A stretch of DNA of 64,000 nt from Ga0077527 sp038316355 (GCA_038316355.1 JBBQAO010000001.1:1-64000), one strand, 5' to 3'; numbered from the stretch's first letter, positions 5,973 through 15,544 are shown. A program made the numbers and translations. Notes: generated by a model from the sequence alone, not told the origin.

Positions 5973-6956
5973 TTATTCAGGCTGAATACCGGCAGCCTTG
6001 ATGACCTTCGCCCATTTTTCAGTTTCCGAGCGGATGTAAGTCGCGAACTCCGCCGGGCTGCTGCCTACCGGTTCCGCGCCGTCGTTCAGCAGGCGCTGCT
6101 TCACCTCCGGGTTCTGCAGTGCGCGCAGCACACCGGCATGCAGCTTGCTGATGATGTCGCGCGGCGTATTGGCTGGCGCCAGCACGCCGTACCACTGCAC
6201 GGCTTCGTAGCCCGGCAACCCGGCCTCGGCGATGGTCGGGATGTCATCGGCGCCGGGGGCGCGTTTGGTGCCGGTGACGCCCAGGGCGCGTATCCGTCCC
6301 GATTTGATGTGCGGCTGTGCCGACAGCATGTTGGGCATCATCACCGGCACATGGCCGGCAATGAGGTCGGTGACGCCAGGGCCCGAACCCTTGTACGGCA
6401 CATGCAGCATTTTTACGCCGCTCATCACCAGGAACAGTTCCATCGACAGGTGCGGGCTGGTACCGACGCCGGCCGAGGCGAAATTGATCTGCCCGGGACG
6501 CGCTTTCGCGAAGGCGATGAACTCCTTCAGGTTGTGTGATGGCAGCGAGGGATGAATGACCAGCACGTTGGACAAGGCCACCGCCTGCGAGATCGGCGCC
6601 AGATCCTTCAGCGCGTCATACGACACTTTTTTGTACATCGCCGGGTTGATCGCCAGGGTGCTGATGCCCATTAGCAGCGTGTAACCGTCGGGGGCCGCAC
6701 GTGCCACCGCTTCGCCACCAATCATCGTGCCGGCACCGGCGCGGTTTTCGACCACGACCTGCTGGCCCAAAAACTGTGTCAGTTGCGGCGCAAGGATGCG
6801 CGCCGAAATGTCGGTGCCGCCACCCGGGGCCGAGGGCACGATCAGGCGCACTGCACGCGTCGGATACGCGGATTGCGCCTGGGCCAGCGCGGCGATGCCG
6901 GCCAGGCCGATGAACATTAATAAGTTATTGATTTTATTCATTATTTTTTTCACCAT
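5973..6956 (-). CDS. Bug/TctC-family periplasmic substrate-binding protein (1 of 8)
   Basis: 327 residues. A signal peptide ends at ALAQA (about residue 28). The Bug fold follows: YPTRAVRLIVPSAPGGGTD, then VENRAGAGTMIG and PDGYTLLMG, then HVPYKGSGPG (about residues 196-205), the loop that closes over the ligand. Bug proteins bind small carboxylates in the periplasm, classically for a TctAB permease, but no such permease is nearby. The ATG at 6956 overlaps the upstream lactonase stop by one base (TGATG), so the two are translationally coupled. This suggests the receptor and the SMP-30 enzyme act on the same compound. Confidence 0.93.
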   Translation of the reverse strand: MVKKIMNKINNLLMFIGLAGIAALAQAQSAYPTRAVRLIVPSAPGGGTDISARILAPQLTQFLGQQVVVENRAGAGTMIGGEAVARAAPDGYTLLMGISTLAINPAMYKKVSYDALKDLAPISQAVALSNVLVIHPSLPSHNLKEFIAFAKARPGQINFASAGVGTSPHLSMELFLVMSGVKMLHVPYKGSGPGVTDLIAGHVPVMMPNMLSAQPHIKSGRIRALGVTGTKRAPGADDIPTIAEAGLPGYEAVQWYGVLAPANTPRDIISKLHAGVLRALQNPEVKQRLLNDGAEPVGSSPAEFATYIRSETEKWAKVIKAAGIQPE

Positions 6957-7876
6957 CAAAGGTGGGAATACAACAGCTTGCCGGCCACCGGCATGGTCGC
7001 CGTCAGTATTTCGCCGCGATAGGAATCCACGACGTACAACGTTTTGCGGTCAGCGCCGCCGTAAGCCATATTGGTCATGCGATTGCCTTGATGACGGCTT
7101 TGCACGCGGCACAGCGGTTCGCCCAGTGGACTGAACAGCCAGACGATGCCGGGCCGCGCATGCGCTGCCGACAGGTTGCCCGCCGCATCCATCGCCAGCC
7201 CGTCGGGACCATGAATGCCCGGCAGCACGGCGAACACCCCTGCCTTGGAAATGCCGCCGCCTTTCAGCGGGCAATGCCACATGCAGTTGGCGCGCGTCAT
7301 CGCGACATACATTACTTTGTCCAGTGGATCGAGCACGATGCCGTTGGGGCTCGGGCCATTGCTGATCAGGCAATCAAGACGGCCATCGGTGCTGTGGCGA
7401 TAGACGCGGCCGGTCGGATCGTGGATGCCGGTCTGGCCCTGGTCGGTGAAATAGAGATCACCGTTGCGCGCAAAGGTCAGGTCGTTCACACCCTTGAAGC
7501 CTTCGGACTGGCTGTGGGTCAGGAAATCCTCAACCTTCCCGGTCTTCGGATCCAGCCGCAGGATGCCACGGCGGTAATCGGCGATATAAATCGAGCCGTC
7601 GCGATGAATGGCGATACCGTTGGGCCAGCCGTCGTATTCAGCGGCGACATCGAACTCGCCTCCGGGGGACATTCGCAGGATGCGGCCGTAGGGAATGTCG
7701 ACCATATACAGATTGCCGTCGCGGTCGAATGCCGGACCCTCAAGAAAACAGTCGAGTTTTGATCCCGGATGATTGGCGTCGATCCAGCTCGATGGCGCCC
7801 CGCCCTTGCGCAAACGATCAGGCACTGCGGCAAATACATCGGCTTCGATCAGCTGTGGCGGTTCAAAAAAAGACAT
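6956..7876 (-). CDS. SMP-30/gluconolactonase family protein
   Basis: 306 residues forming the six-bladed beta-propeller of SMP-30/gluconolactonase/LRE-like proteins. Typical blade motifs are FLEGPAFDRDGNLYMVDIPY (about 45-64, with the metal-ligand Glu), YDGWPNGIAIHRDG, GVNDLTFARNGDLYFTDQGQ and NGPSPNGIVLDPLDK. Members are Ca/Zn-dependent lactonases that open sugar or carboxylate lactones. It has no signal peptide, so it is cytoplasmic. The ribosome-binding site is AGGAACC before the ATG at 7876. It is coupled to the Bug receptor and paralogous to the lactonase at 21295, which begins the same way (MSFF-PP). Confidence 0.9.
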   Translation of the reverse strand: MSFFEPPQLIEADVFAAVPDRLRKGGAPSSWIDANHPGSKLDCFLEGPAFDRDGNLYMVDIPYGRILRMSPGGEFDVAAEYDGWPNGIAIHRDGSIYIADYRRGILRLDPKTGKVEDFLTHSQSEGFKGVNDLTFARNGDLYFTDQGQTGIHDPTGRVYRHSTDGRLDCLISNGPSPNGIVLDPLDKVMYVAMTRANCMWHCPLKGGGISKAGVFAVLPGIHGPDGLAMDAAGNLSAAHARPGIVWLFSPLGEPLCRVQSRHQGNRMTNMAYGGADRKTLYVVDSYRGEILTATMPVAGKLLYSHL

Positions 7877-7941
7877 GGTTCCTGCTCCGGTGAATCATTA
7901 AAATGGGTCTCAGGAATACTTCGGGATCATTCCGCTGAAAA

Positions 7942-8925
7942 TTATTCCGCTGCAATTTTTGCCGACTTGATGATGCCGGCGTAGAGCGGAATTTCTTCAC
8001 GCATGATTTTGGCCAGTCCCTCGGGACCGCCGACCACAACGTCAGCGCCGCGTTTGGCAAAACGTTCACGGAAATCCGGGCTCTGCACGGCCGCAGTAAT
8101 GTCTCGGTTCAGTTTGGCGATGACTTCCGGCGGCGTGCCTGCGCGCACAAAAACCCCCATCCAGCCGTCAAGATCAAACTGCGGCAATGTTGCAGCCACG
8201 CCGGGCACACCCGGCAGCACCGTGGCGCCGCGCGCGGCCGAGATCGCAATCACCCGAACCCGTTTTGCCGAGATATGCGGCAGGGCGCCGACGATGTTGG
8301 CGAACATCAGATCCACCTGACCGCTCAGCAAATCCACAAAAGCCGGCGCCGCACCCTTGTACGGCACGTGGTTCATTTTTATTTTGCCCAGCGCCTGCAG
8401 GTGCTCCATGCCCAGGTGCTGCAGGTTGCCGATGCCGGCCGATGCGTAATTGAGCTTGCCCGGGCTCAAGCGCGCCAGTGCAATCAGGTCCTTGACCGAA
8501 GTCGCTGGCAGCGACGGGTGCACGATCAGCACCATCGGCGCACCGATGATCTGTGTCACCGGCGCCAGATCCTTCAGCGGATCGTAGAGCTGCTCCTTGC
8601 GCAGCGACACATTGATGGTCACCGGGCCGGAATTAGCCAGCACCATCGTATAGCCGTCGGGCGCTGATTTGGCCACCACATCGACACCGATGCTGCCGCC
8701 GGCACCGCCGCGGTTGTCGACCAGCACCTGCTGTCCCCAGACCGGCGTCAGTTTCTGGCCGACCGCGCGGGCAATTTCATCGAGCGGGCCGCCCGCCGGA
8801 TAGGGCACAACAAAACGCACCGGCTTTGCCGGAAATGATTGCGCCGATATGGCCGGCACAAATCCTGATGCCGCGAGTAATAGAACGATTGCTGCGACCT
8901 GCTTCAAACTGTTGCTGCGGTTCAT
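7942..8925 (-). CDS. Bug/TctC-family periplasmic substrate-binding protein (2 of 8)
   Basis: 327 residues. A signal peptide ends around PAISAQS (about residue 29), then FPAKPVRFVVPYPAGGPLDE, DNRGGAGGSIGVDVVA, PDGYTMVLANS and HVPYKGAAPAF. GGPLDE has Pro-Leu where most Bugs here have a Gly/Ser-Thr-Asp, so the binding pocket entrance differs. The start is firm: GGAGGAGGACC directly precedes the ATG. It is 65 bases upstream of the SMP-30 gene on the same strand and probably part of the same run. Confidence 0.93.
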   Translation of the reverse strand: MNRSNSLKQVAAIVLLLAASGFVPAISAQSFPAKPVRFVVPYPAGGPLDEIARAVGQKLTPVWGQQVLVDNRGGAGGSIGVDVVAKSAPDGYTMVLANSGPVTINVSLRKEQLYDPLKDLAPVTQIIGAPMVLIVHPSLPATSVKDLIALARLSPGKLNYASAGIGNLQHLGMEHLQALGKIKMNHVPYKGAAPAFVDLLSGQVDLMFANIVGALPHISAKRVRVIAISAARGATVLPGVPGVAATLPQFDLDGWMGVFVRAGTPPEVIAKLNRDITAAVQSPDFRERFAKRGADVVVGGPEGLAKIMREEIPLYAGIIKSAKIAAE

Positions 8926-8960
8926 GGTCCTCCTCCTCCGTCATCCGGCCACAGCCGGGA

Positions 8961-10115
8961 TCAAAGATTCGCGGCGATCCAGTCCGCGACATAAGTCGCG
9001 CCGAGGAAACGGTTGTCCCCCTGGCAGTGTTCGGCGCCGCCTTCTTCAGCGCTGAACACCTTGAGGGTTTTTTTCTTTGAGCTCACCGCGTCGTACAGCA
9101 ATTTTGCATTGGCCACTGGCGAAATTGAATCTTCCTCACCGTGAGTCACCAGAAACGGACAGGTGATTTTGTTCGCAACACCTTCCAGCTTATAGGACTC
9201 GCATTTTTTCATCGCTGAATCCATATCCGGCATGCCCATCACCCAGGGCAGCTGATAATGCGGTGCCGAGAGCTGGGTGCCGCCGGATTCCTGGATTTTT
9301 CGTCGCGTGATCCAGGTCGCGTGGTAATCATAATGTCCACCCCAGGCGATGCAGGCGGCAAACCGTTTCTCGAAAGCCGCCACGCGCGGTGCGTAATAAC
9401 CACCCATGCTGTAGGCCATGATGGCAATCCGTTTCGGATCGACATCGGGACGTGCCGCCAGATATTCATAGGCTGCGGTGCCGGGCACTTCGTAGTCGTG
9501 CCGGCTCGGAATATTCTGCAGCCGCAGCGTCTCGCCCTGCCCCGGTCCGTCGATGGCCAGAGTGTTGATGCCGCGCAAGGCCAGCTCCACACCGCCAAAG
9601 AGGATGGACAGTTCCTTGGTGCTGTCGAGCCCGTCAAAAAAGCATACGGTCGGCGCCGGCTTGTTGCCCGGTGCTTTCATGAACCAGGCCGGCAGCGTGG
9701 TGGCCTTGCCTTCATGCACGTACGGCACCTCGACGCGCTCGATGTTCGGATAACGGTCCTTGATACCGAGGCGGAAGCAGCGCAGGCAGTTCTGATAAAG
9801 CTCGATTTTCTTCGGGCCAAGCCCGACGAACCGTTCGCCGACAAAATAATAAGTCGCCGCACGCAGGTAATGTCCGGCGGCGGACAGGATGAACCCGTCC
9901 TTTTTCGCCGTGTCGCCCATCGCCTCAATACGCTGCGCCTCCTTCTCCCATTCAGCACCCCAGGCTTCATTGTCGCCGACCCTGCCCTTTAACCGGCGGC
10001 CGACGCGATCAACCTCACTGATCGCCGAGCCACCCCAGCGCGCCATTTCGATGACGATCATCATGCCCTGCGACCACATGAAACTCTCGGGAAAATACTG
10101 GAAACCTGCTTTCAT
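8961..10115 (-). CDS. alpha/beta hydrolase, dihydropseudooxynicotine-hydrolase-like
   Basis: 384 residues. A helical N-terminal cap (about residues 1-125) is followed by an alpha/beta hydrolase core. The nucleophile elbow is AYSMGGYY (about residue 245, Ser). The acid is likely in THGEEDSI and the base in EEGGAEHCQGD. This cap-plus-core layout resembles 2,6-dihydropseudooxynicotine hydrolase and FrsA/DUF1100-type C-C bond hydrolases. The start at 10115 is set by AAAGGAG eight bases upstream. It lies between two Bug receptor genes on the same strand, and the substrate is unknown. Confidence 0.85.
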   Translation of the reverse strand: MKAGFQYFPESFMWSQGMMIVIEMARWGGSAISEVDRVGRRLKGRVGDNEAWGAEWEKEAQRIEAMGDTAKKDGFILSAAGHYLRAATYYFVGERFVGLGPKKIELYQNCLRCFRLGIKDRYPNIERVEVPYVHEGKATTLPAWFMKAPGNKPAPTVCFFDGLDSTKELSILFGGVELALRGINTLAIDGPGQGETLRLQNIPSRHDYEVPGTAAYEYLAARPDVDPKRIAIMAYSMGGYYAPRVAAFEKRFAACIAWGGHYDYHATWITRRKIQESGGTQLSAPHYQLPWVMGMPDMDSAMKKCESYKLEGVANKITCPFLVTHGEEDSISPVANAKLLYDAVSSKKKTLKVFSAEEGGAEHCQGDNRFLGATYVADWIAANL

Positions 10116-10143
10116 GCCCTGACTCCTTTGATGACGACGGATA

Positions 10144-11112
10144 TTACTGGCTCGCGCTGCGCGCAAGCCCCACTTCTTTCAGCAACTTCGCATACTTCAC
10201 GGTTTCGGTTTTGATCAGTGCCGCAAACTGCCCCGGCGTGCCGCCGACCGGCTCTGCACCCTGAGTTGCCATGCGTTCGCGTACATCAGGTAATTCAATC
10301 ACCGCGCCGATTTCGCTGTTCAGCCGGGCAACGATTGCCGGTGAAACACCTTTGGGCACCAGCACGCCATGCCAGATGCTGCTGTCGTAACCCTTCAGGG
10401 TTTCACCGATGGCCGGAACATCAGGCAATCCCCTGGTGCGTTTGGCGGTGGTCACCGCCAGCGCCCGTACCCGCCCGGATTTGACATGCGGCATTGCCGC
10501 GATCATGGGACCCGCCATCATGTGCATCTGTCCGGCAATGATGTCGGTCATTGCCGGACCACCGCCCTTGTACGGCACATGCACCATGTTCAGTCCTGCC
10601 ATGGTGCTGAACAGGGCCATCGCCAGATGGGCGGCGCTGCCGTTGCCGGAGGATGCGTAATTGAATTGCCCGGGTTTGGCTTTGGCCAGCGCAATCAGCT
10701 CGACAACATTTTTTGCCGGCAGGGAATTGGCCACCGTCAGCAGCAGCGCAATGGTGTTGATCTGCACCACCGGTGCAAAATCGCGCACGACGTCATAGGG
10801 CAGATCACGGTACAGCGTCGGATTGACCGCCACGCTCGCGGGCAGGCAGAACACCATCGTATAGCCGTCCGCCGGAGATTTCGCGGCAATGTCCGTGCCG
10901 ATGATGGCATTGGCGCCACTGCGATTGTCGATGACGATCTGCTGTTTGAGGCGTTCGGCCAGCGGTTGCGCAATCAGTCGCGCCACGGTGTCGGTGCCGC
11001 CACCCGGGGGGAACGGTACGACGAATCGGATCGGCCGCGCCGGATAGTTCTGCGCCTGTAACGGCAGCGAGAGTATTGCCGCTGCAATCAACAGCATGAA
11101 TCTGCAGCACAT
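10144..11112 (-). CDS. Bug/TctC-family periplasmic substrate-binding protein (3 of 8)
   Basis: 322 residues. The signal peptide ends at LPLQAQN (about residue 21). It has YPARPIRFVVPFPPGGGTDT, IDNRSGANAIIG, PADGYTMVF, HVPYKGGGPAM and a TAKRTRGLPDVPAIGET segment. GAGAGAATC precedes the ATG. It is 28 bases upstream of the hydrolase gene and 26 bases downstream of the Gfo/Idh/MocA gene, so oxidoreductase, receptor and hydrolase probably form one transcript. Confidence 0.93.
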   Translation of the reverse strand: MCCRFMLLIAAAILSLPLQAQNYPARPIRFVVPFPPGGGTDTVARLIAQPLAERLKQQIVIDNRSGANAIIGTDIAAKSPADGYTMVFCLPASVAVNPTLYRDLPYDVVRDFAPVVQINTIALLLTVANSLPAKNVVELIALAKAKPGQFNYASSGNGSAAHLAMALFSTMAGLNMVHVPYKGGGPAMTDIIAGQMHMMAGPMIAAMPHVKSGRVRALAVTTAKRTRGLPDVPAIGETLKGYDSSIWHGVLVPKGVSPAIVARLNSEIGAVIELPDVRERMATQGAEPVGGTPGQFAALIKTETVKYAKLLKEVGLARSASQ

Positions 11113-11138
11113 GATGATTCTCCTCGTGAACCCCGGCT

Positions 11139-12257
11139 CTACTGGGCCAGTGGCAATGTGACGGGACGACCCGTGGCGATTGAATGTTCAATCGCCAGTG
11201 TCGCCTCCAGATTGATCTTGGCTTCCTGCGGCGTCGCCAGTGAACAGGGTTTGCCCATCGCCAGATGATCCAGCCAGGCGCGGGTTTCGTTGGCAATCGG
11301 CCCCCAGAATTCGCCCAGCGCCCAGTCGCCCGGTGTGCCGCTTTGCAGGAACACCATGTTGACATTGTGATCCGGCAGGTAGACGTGCGGGATGCCCTTG
11401 TTGCTGTACATGATCTGGTCGGTATGGTCATCGTCGAGGATCATCACGCCCTCGGTGCCGAGCACTTCAACGCGCGCAGCATGACCCAGGGCAGGATATT
11501 TTTCCGGCAGCGCATAACTGACGCCGAGATTCACCACAGCACCGTCATCGTAGGTGAGGATGGCGTAACTGACATCGTCGACTTCGGGATAACCGGCGGC
11601 CTTCAGCACGCCCTTCTGCCCGCGTGCATACACTTCGACCAGCCGGTGACCTTCATGCAGCCAGTTCATCAGGTCGACGTAATAGGTCAGCGCATCCACC
11701 ACCGGCGTGGCATGACGGTTGCGACCGAGCATGGCCAGCGCCTGCGAACGCGAATTGAACACCCGCGCAGCCCCCCCGGTCATGGTGCCGATGCGGCCTT
11801 GAACAATCTGCTCCTTGGCGATCAGGTAACGTTCCTTGTAGCGCCGGCTGTAGCCGACATGCACACTGACGCCGGATTTTTTGATGGCGGCGATCGCCCG
11901 GTCGGCATCAGCCAGCGTCAATGCAATGGGTTTTTCCACCAGCACCGGCTTGCCCAGTTCCAGCGCCTTGAGGACAGGCGCAAGATGTTCGCCTTCGCTG
12001 GTAGAGACGATGACTGCGTTGACTTCAGGATGCGCGATGATGGCGTCGTTGTCGGCGGAGTGCTCGGCTGCGCCGATTTTCTGCGCCAGCGCTGCCGCCT
12101 TTTTCGGATCCTGGTCCGCCACGCCGATAAAGCGTACTGCAGAATGTCCTGCGGCCAGCTGCGCGCGCAGCCCGCCGATGCGGCCCGAGCCGATGACGGC
12201 CAGACCCAATGTTTTGCGTTCGATGATCCCCTCCGGAATTCCAGATCCGGCCACCAT
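11139..12257 (-). CDS. Gfo/Idh/MocA family oxidoreductase
   Basis: 372 residues. The N-terminal Rossmann domain carries AVIGSGRIGGLRAQ (about residues 20-33) for NAD(P). VLVEKPIALTLADADR (about 106-121) is the EKP motif whose Lys is catalytic in inositol/glucose-fructose-type dehydrogenases. VGYSRRYKERY (about 137) contains the family R-hallmark. The C-terminal half is the dimerising beta-sheet domain. Typical substrates are polyols or sugars. It lies upstream of a Bug receptor on the same strand. 12258-12501 holds no visible gene. Confidence 0.9.
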   Translation of the reverse strand: MVAGSGIPEGIIERKTLGLAVIGSGRIGGLRAQLAAGHSAVRFIGVADQDPKKAAALAQKIGAAEHSADNDAIIAHPEVNAVIVSTSEGEHLAPVLKALELGKPVLVEKPIALTLADADRAIAAIKKSGVSVHVGYSRRYKERYLIAKEQIVQGRIGTMTGGAARVFNSRSQALAMLGRNRHATPVVDALTYYVDLMNWLHEGHRLVEVYARGQKGVLKAAGYPEVDDVSYAILTYDDGAVVNLGVSYALPEKYPALGHAARVEVLGTEGVMILDDDHTDQIMYSNKGIPHVYLPDHNVNMVFLQSGTPGDWALGEFWGPIANETRAWLDHLAMGKPCSLATPQEAKINLEATLAIEHSIATGRPVTLPLAQ

Positions 12258-12501
12258 TTGCCATCAGCTTCATGGTCCGGGCAGCACGGCTTGTTTTGCG
12301 GTTCTCAGCCGTGGATTGGGCCACGGGCAGCGTCCGAGTCTAGCCAAGCAACCCGGTGCTTACAAGCCGGAGCCGGAAGCTGTGCAGAGCAGGCGCATCC
12401 GGCGTCAGCTCACAGCATGTGGAATAAAACGAATAAAGAAGCGCGCCGTGCGGAGAAGGGAGGGAAAAGCGGCGCGGCGCGCGCAAAACCGGAGAACTGA
12501 T

Positions 12502-13509
12502 TTACTGCTTCTGGATACCCGAGACGTTGACCACCTGTTGCCAGCGCGAAACCTCCGCGGCCAGAAATTTACCGAAATCGGCGGGCTCGGAGGTGTGCAC
12601 GGTCAGCCCCTGCGCCGAAAACCGCTCGGCAACACGCGGATCACGCGCCTGCTTTTCAAGATCATCCTGCATCCGCCCGACGATGGCTGCCGACGTACGG
12701 GCTGGCACCAGCATCCCGTACCAGGTGCTGTATTCAAAACCGGGCACGCCCGCCTCGCTCACGGTCGGCATGTTGGGCAGGGTATTCATGCGTTGCCTGC
12801 TGGTCACCGCAACGCCCACCAGCCGGCCCGAATTGACCAACGGCAGGGCCGTGGCCATGTTGGTCACCATGTACTGGATTTCACCGCTCAACAGCCCGGT
12901 GCTGGCGAGGCCGGCACTTTTGTATGGAACATGAATGGTGTCAACCTTGGCCGACAATTTGAACAGCTCATTGGCGAGATGGCTGGCCGTGCCATTGCCG
13001 GCCGAACCAAAGGCGTATTTGCCCGGCGCTTTTTTGAACAAGGCGACCAATTCCGGCAGCGTCTTGGCCGGCACCTTCGGATTTACGGCAATGATGCTCG
13101 GCTGGTCGGCAATCATTGAAACCGGCACCAGGTCCTTCAGCACGTCGTAACCGATATTCCTGAACAGCGCGGGCCCGATAGCCATGGTCGAGCTCGATAC
13201 CAGCGCGGTATAACCGTCGGCGGGCGCCTTGGCCACGATCGCGGTGCCTATGGAGCCTCCGGCCCCCGGCCGGTTGTCGATGATGACAGTCTGTCCCCAG
13301 GCGTCTGTCAAAGCCTGCGCGGCAATCCGGGCCACGATATCGCTGCCGCCGCCGGGCGCCAGTGGCACCACCATGCGTACCGGTTTCTCGGGAAATACGA
13401 TGTTTGCGGCATGCGTCGACTCGGCCGCAAAAAAAGCGCCGATCAGACAGGCGCCCAGGTGCAATCGAGTGATATCGGAACAGGCTGACACGGTGAATTT
13501 CCCCTGCAT
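12502..13509 (-). CDS. Bug/TctC-family periplasmic substrate-binding protein (4 of 8)
   Basis: 335 residues, slightly long because of an extended N-terminus before a signal peptide ending at STHAAN. Core motifs: FPEKPVRMVVPLAPGGGSDI, IDNRPGAGGSIG, PADGYTALVSS and HVPYKSAGLAS, where Lys-Ser replaces the more usual Lys-Gly. ATG at 13509 is used because TTG at 13521 is the only other option upstream, and neither has a clear ribosome-binding site. It lies 117 bases downstream of the aconitase-X genes on the same strand and may deliver their substrate. Confidence 0.92.
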   Translation of the reverse strand: MQGKFTVSACSDITRLHLGACLIGAFFAAESTHAANIVFPEKPVRMVVPLAPGGGSDIVARIAAQALTDAWGQTVIIDNRPGAGGSIGTAIVAKAPADGYTALVSSSTMAIGPALFRNIGYDVLKDLVPVSMIADQPSIIAVNPKVPAKTLPELVALFKKAPGKYAFGSAGNGTASHLANELFKLSAKVDTIHVPYKSAGLASTGLLSGEIQYMVTNMATALPLVNSGRLVGVAVTSRQRMNTLPNMPTVSEAGVPGFEYSTWYGMLVPARTSAAIVGRMQDDLEKQARDPRVAERFSAQGLTVHTSEPADFGKFLAAEVSRWQQVVNVSGIQKQ

Positions 13510-13626
13510 AAAAACGCCCAAGCGAAACGCTCAAGCGGGACATGGGAACAAGTTAACCGTGGGGTGTTACAGAACCGTGACGAATTGATGACAAGGCGAC
13601 GGCAAGGCTCTTTTCAGCCCCCAGCT

Positions 13627-14034
13627 TCAATCCAGAACTGTCACCAGCCCCAGCTCGGGCTCCACCCGCAAGCGGTCGCCGGTCTTGATCAGCGTGGTGA
13701 CATCACCATCTTCGAAGCGGTCCACCATGGTCAGGCCGGCCAGCGCCGCGCCCTGCGCGAGAATGGTGTTTGCCGCGTTGAAGAGAATCGCTTTGGGCGT
13801 GATCCCGCGCGATTTCATTTCATGCAGCATCCACGCGGATGCCACACCGCCTTTGGCCGTATTAAGCACGAGGATTTTGCCGTTGTAGGACTGCCCGGAC
13901 AGCGCGTGCTGCGGACGGGAGAACACACCCTTGATGCGATCCAGGTCGTAACGCGCGGAAAAATTGTCGTTCGCAACGAGTGCCTCGCCTTCAACAACCG
14001 GGCCCATGCCCCGGTGGCATTTCAATTGTTTCAT
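13627..14034 (-). CDS. aconitase X small (swivel) subunit, DUF126
   Basis: 135 residues matching the AcnX swivel domain: CHRGMGPVVEGEALVANDNF at the N-terminus, SARYDLDRIKGV, LSGQSYNGKILVLNTAKGGV and AILFNAANTILAQGAALAGL. In AcnX enzymes this subunit completes the active site of the large subunit. Characterised members dehydrate cis-3-hydroxy-L-proline (bacteria) or mevalonate 5-phosphate (archaea). It overlaps the large-subunit gene by four bases (ATGA). Confidence 0.92.
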   Translation of the reverse strand: MKQLKCHRGMGPVVEGEALVANDNFSARYDLDRIKGVFSRPQHALSGQSYNGKILVLNTAKGGVASAWMLHEMKSRGITPKAILFNAANTILAQGAALAGLTMVDRFEDGDVTTLIKTGDRLRVEPELGLVTVLD

Positions 14035-15281
14035 GCAGCCACCTTTGCCGATACGATGCGGCCCTCGATTGCGGAAGCGACACAGTCCTCCATGCTCGCC
14101 AGCGCCGGCTGATAGCCGTAACCACCGAGGATGTTGACGATCTTTGCTGAATTGCTTAACAGCCGCTTCCAGCCATTGGCCTCCCCGATCTCCCGCGCAT
14201 ACTGCTGATAGAAACAGGTCCCCTGCAGCACCTTGCCGCCGGCCTGCTCAATGTCGGCGACAAAACCCATGCGGGTGGCATCCGGATAAACCTGTGGCGA
14301 AGTGCACACCAGCAGCGCCGTGTCTTTATGCCGGTGTTGCCCGCGGATCAGATCCGCCACCTGCTGCATCTCGACCAGCGACAGTTGTGGCGCGGCAAAC
14401 ACCACCACATCGACCTTGTCTCCGGCTACGCCATAGGCAGAACGCAGGGCAGCGAGGTTCGCTGATGTCACTTCATTTGTCACCAGTTTGTCACCGCCGA
14501 CTGCCGCAAGTGTCGGCGCCTCCGGCGTGATACCGACGATATGAAACAGCGGTGTCGATCCAAAGCTGGCCATCGCCGCGCCAAAGTGCTTGAGCGCATC
14601 GGATGTCGGCGCGCCCTCGATGCCTTCAATGACCGGCACTTCCCAGTACGAGCCCGCAGACTTGCCGATCACCGCCCCGAGCACGCCCCAGTCGGTGAGT
14701 CCCGCAGGCTGTTCGCGCACCAGATAACGTTTGCTTGCGCGCCGGTGTTCATCGAGATGCAGACCATAACGCGGCGTACGACCGGTCAGACCGGCGGCCA
14801 GCGCGGACGGACCGCCCTCGAAGTTGGAACGGGCACCGCACACGCTGTTCGAGTAAATCACCACGCCGGTATCACCGAACGCCACATGGTCACCCAGCAC
14901 CGGCGGCATGATGGTCTGGTAATTGATGCAGGTATTGGTCATCAATATGCCCATCCGGCTCAGTGCTGCAGAGGTGCGGCGGTCAAGATTGGCCATCTCT
15001 TCGGTTTGTCCCAGCGGCCGGTAGTAGTCGAGGTCGACACCACGCGGATCTGTCAGCATCGGAATGCTCACCCGGCCGCCCTGTGCTGCCAGTTGCTCCA
15101 TGAACACCACACCAGCTTCACCCGCCGACTCCGGATCCACCATCATGTGCGCCTGGCTCACCGGCACCAGATCACGGGCGTCGAACATCCGCCCCACCTT
15201 GAGCATATGGTCGATCGCCCAGCGCCTGGCTTCGCCCATCCTGCCGGCGAGCATCGCCTGTTCTTCATCGGTCAGATGCAA
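14031..15281 (-). CDS. aconitase X large catalytic subunit, DUF521
   Basis: About 416 residues. HLTDEEQAMLAGRMGEARRW opens the AcnX fold. VPVSQAHMMVDPES, MLTDPRGVDLDYYR, TNTCINYQTIMPPVLGDHVA (Cys for the iron-sulfur cluster), YSNSVCGARSNFEGG and VCTSPQVYPDA follow in family order. It is cytoplasmic. The start is set by AGAGGAGG six bases before TTG at 15281, giving M-HLTDEEQ. The in-frame ATG upstream has no such site. It is the first gene of the small-subunit pair, divergent from the N-formylglutamate amidohydrolase-like gene. The true substrate is open. Confidence 0.92.
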   Translation of the reverse strand: MHLTDEEQAMLAGRMGEARRWAIDHMLKVGRMFDARDLVPVSQAHMMVDPESAGEAGVVFMEQLAAQGGRVSIPMLTDPRGVDLDYYRPLGQTEEMANLDRRTSAALSRMGILMTNTCINYQTIMPPVLGDHVAFGDTGVVIYSNSVCGARSNFEGGPSALAAGLTGRTPRYGLHLDEHRRASKRYLVREQPAGLTDWGVLGAVIGKSAGSYWEVPVIEGIEGAPTSDALKHFGAAMASFGSTPLFHIVGITPEAPTLAAVGGDKLVTNEVTSANLAALRSAYGVAGDKVDVVVFAAPQLSLVEMQQVADLIRGQHRHKDTALLVCTSPQVYPDATRMGFVADIEQAGGKVLQGTCFYQQYAREIGEANGWKRLLSNSAKIVNILGGYGYQPALASMEDCVASAIEGRIVSAKVAA

Positions 15282-15441
15282 AATAATCCTCCTCTGGATA
15301 CCTGCCTGGAACACTGCAACAGCCGCCGCGCCTCGTCGTTTTTATCCCGCATACGGGCTGCGCCGGATCAATGCATATGTTTTTAACTGATTATATGCCG
15401 TGGTGGCACAGCCTCCTGCAACCACCCTGCTTCACCTTGTC

Positions 15442-15486
15442 TGCCGGATTCCCGCGTGCCGGATTCCCACGTGCCGGATTCCCACG
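15442..15486. repeat. three tandem 15-bp repeats next to a promoter
   Basis: The unit TGCCGGATTCCC(A/G)CG occurs three times in a row at 15442, 15457 and 15472, with one difference in the first. The array ends at the base before a perfect TTGACA box. Its position suggests an array of regulator binding sites, not a coding repeat. Confidence 0.75.
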
Positions 15487-15515
15487 TTGACAATATTCGC
15501 GCGATTGCATAGAAC
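15487..15515 (+). promoter_or_regulatory. predicted sigma70 promoter
   Basis: TTGACA at 15487-15492 matches the -35 consensus. After 17 bases TAGAAC at 15510-15515 matches four of six -10 positions. It points to the gene at 15545, whose ATG has AAGGA upstream. Confidence 0.6.
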
Positions 15516-15544
15516 AGTCACGCACTCACCATAAGGAAATCGCA

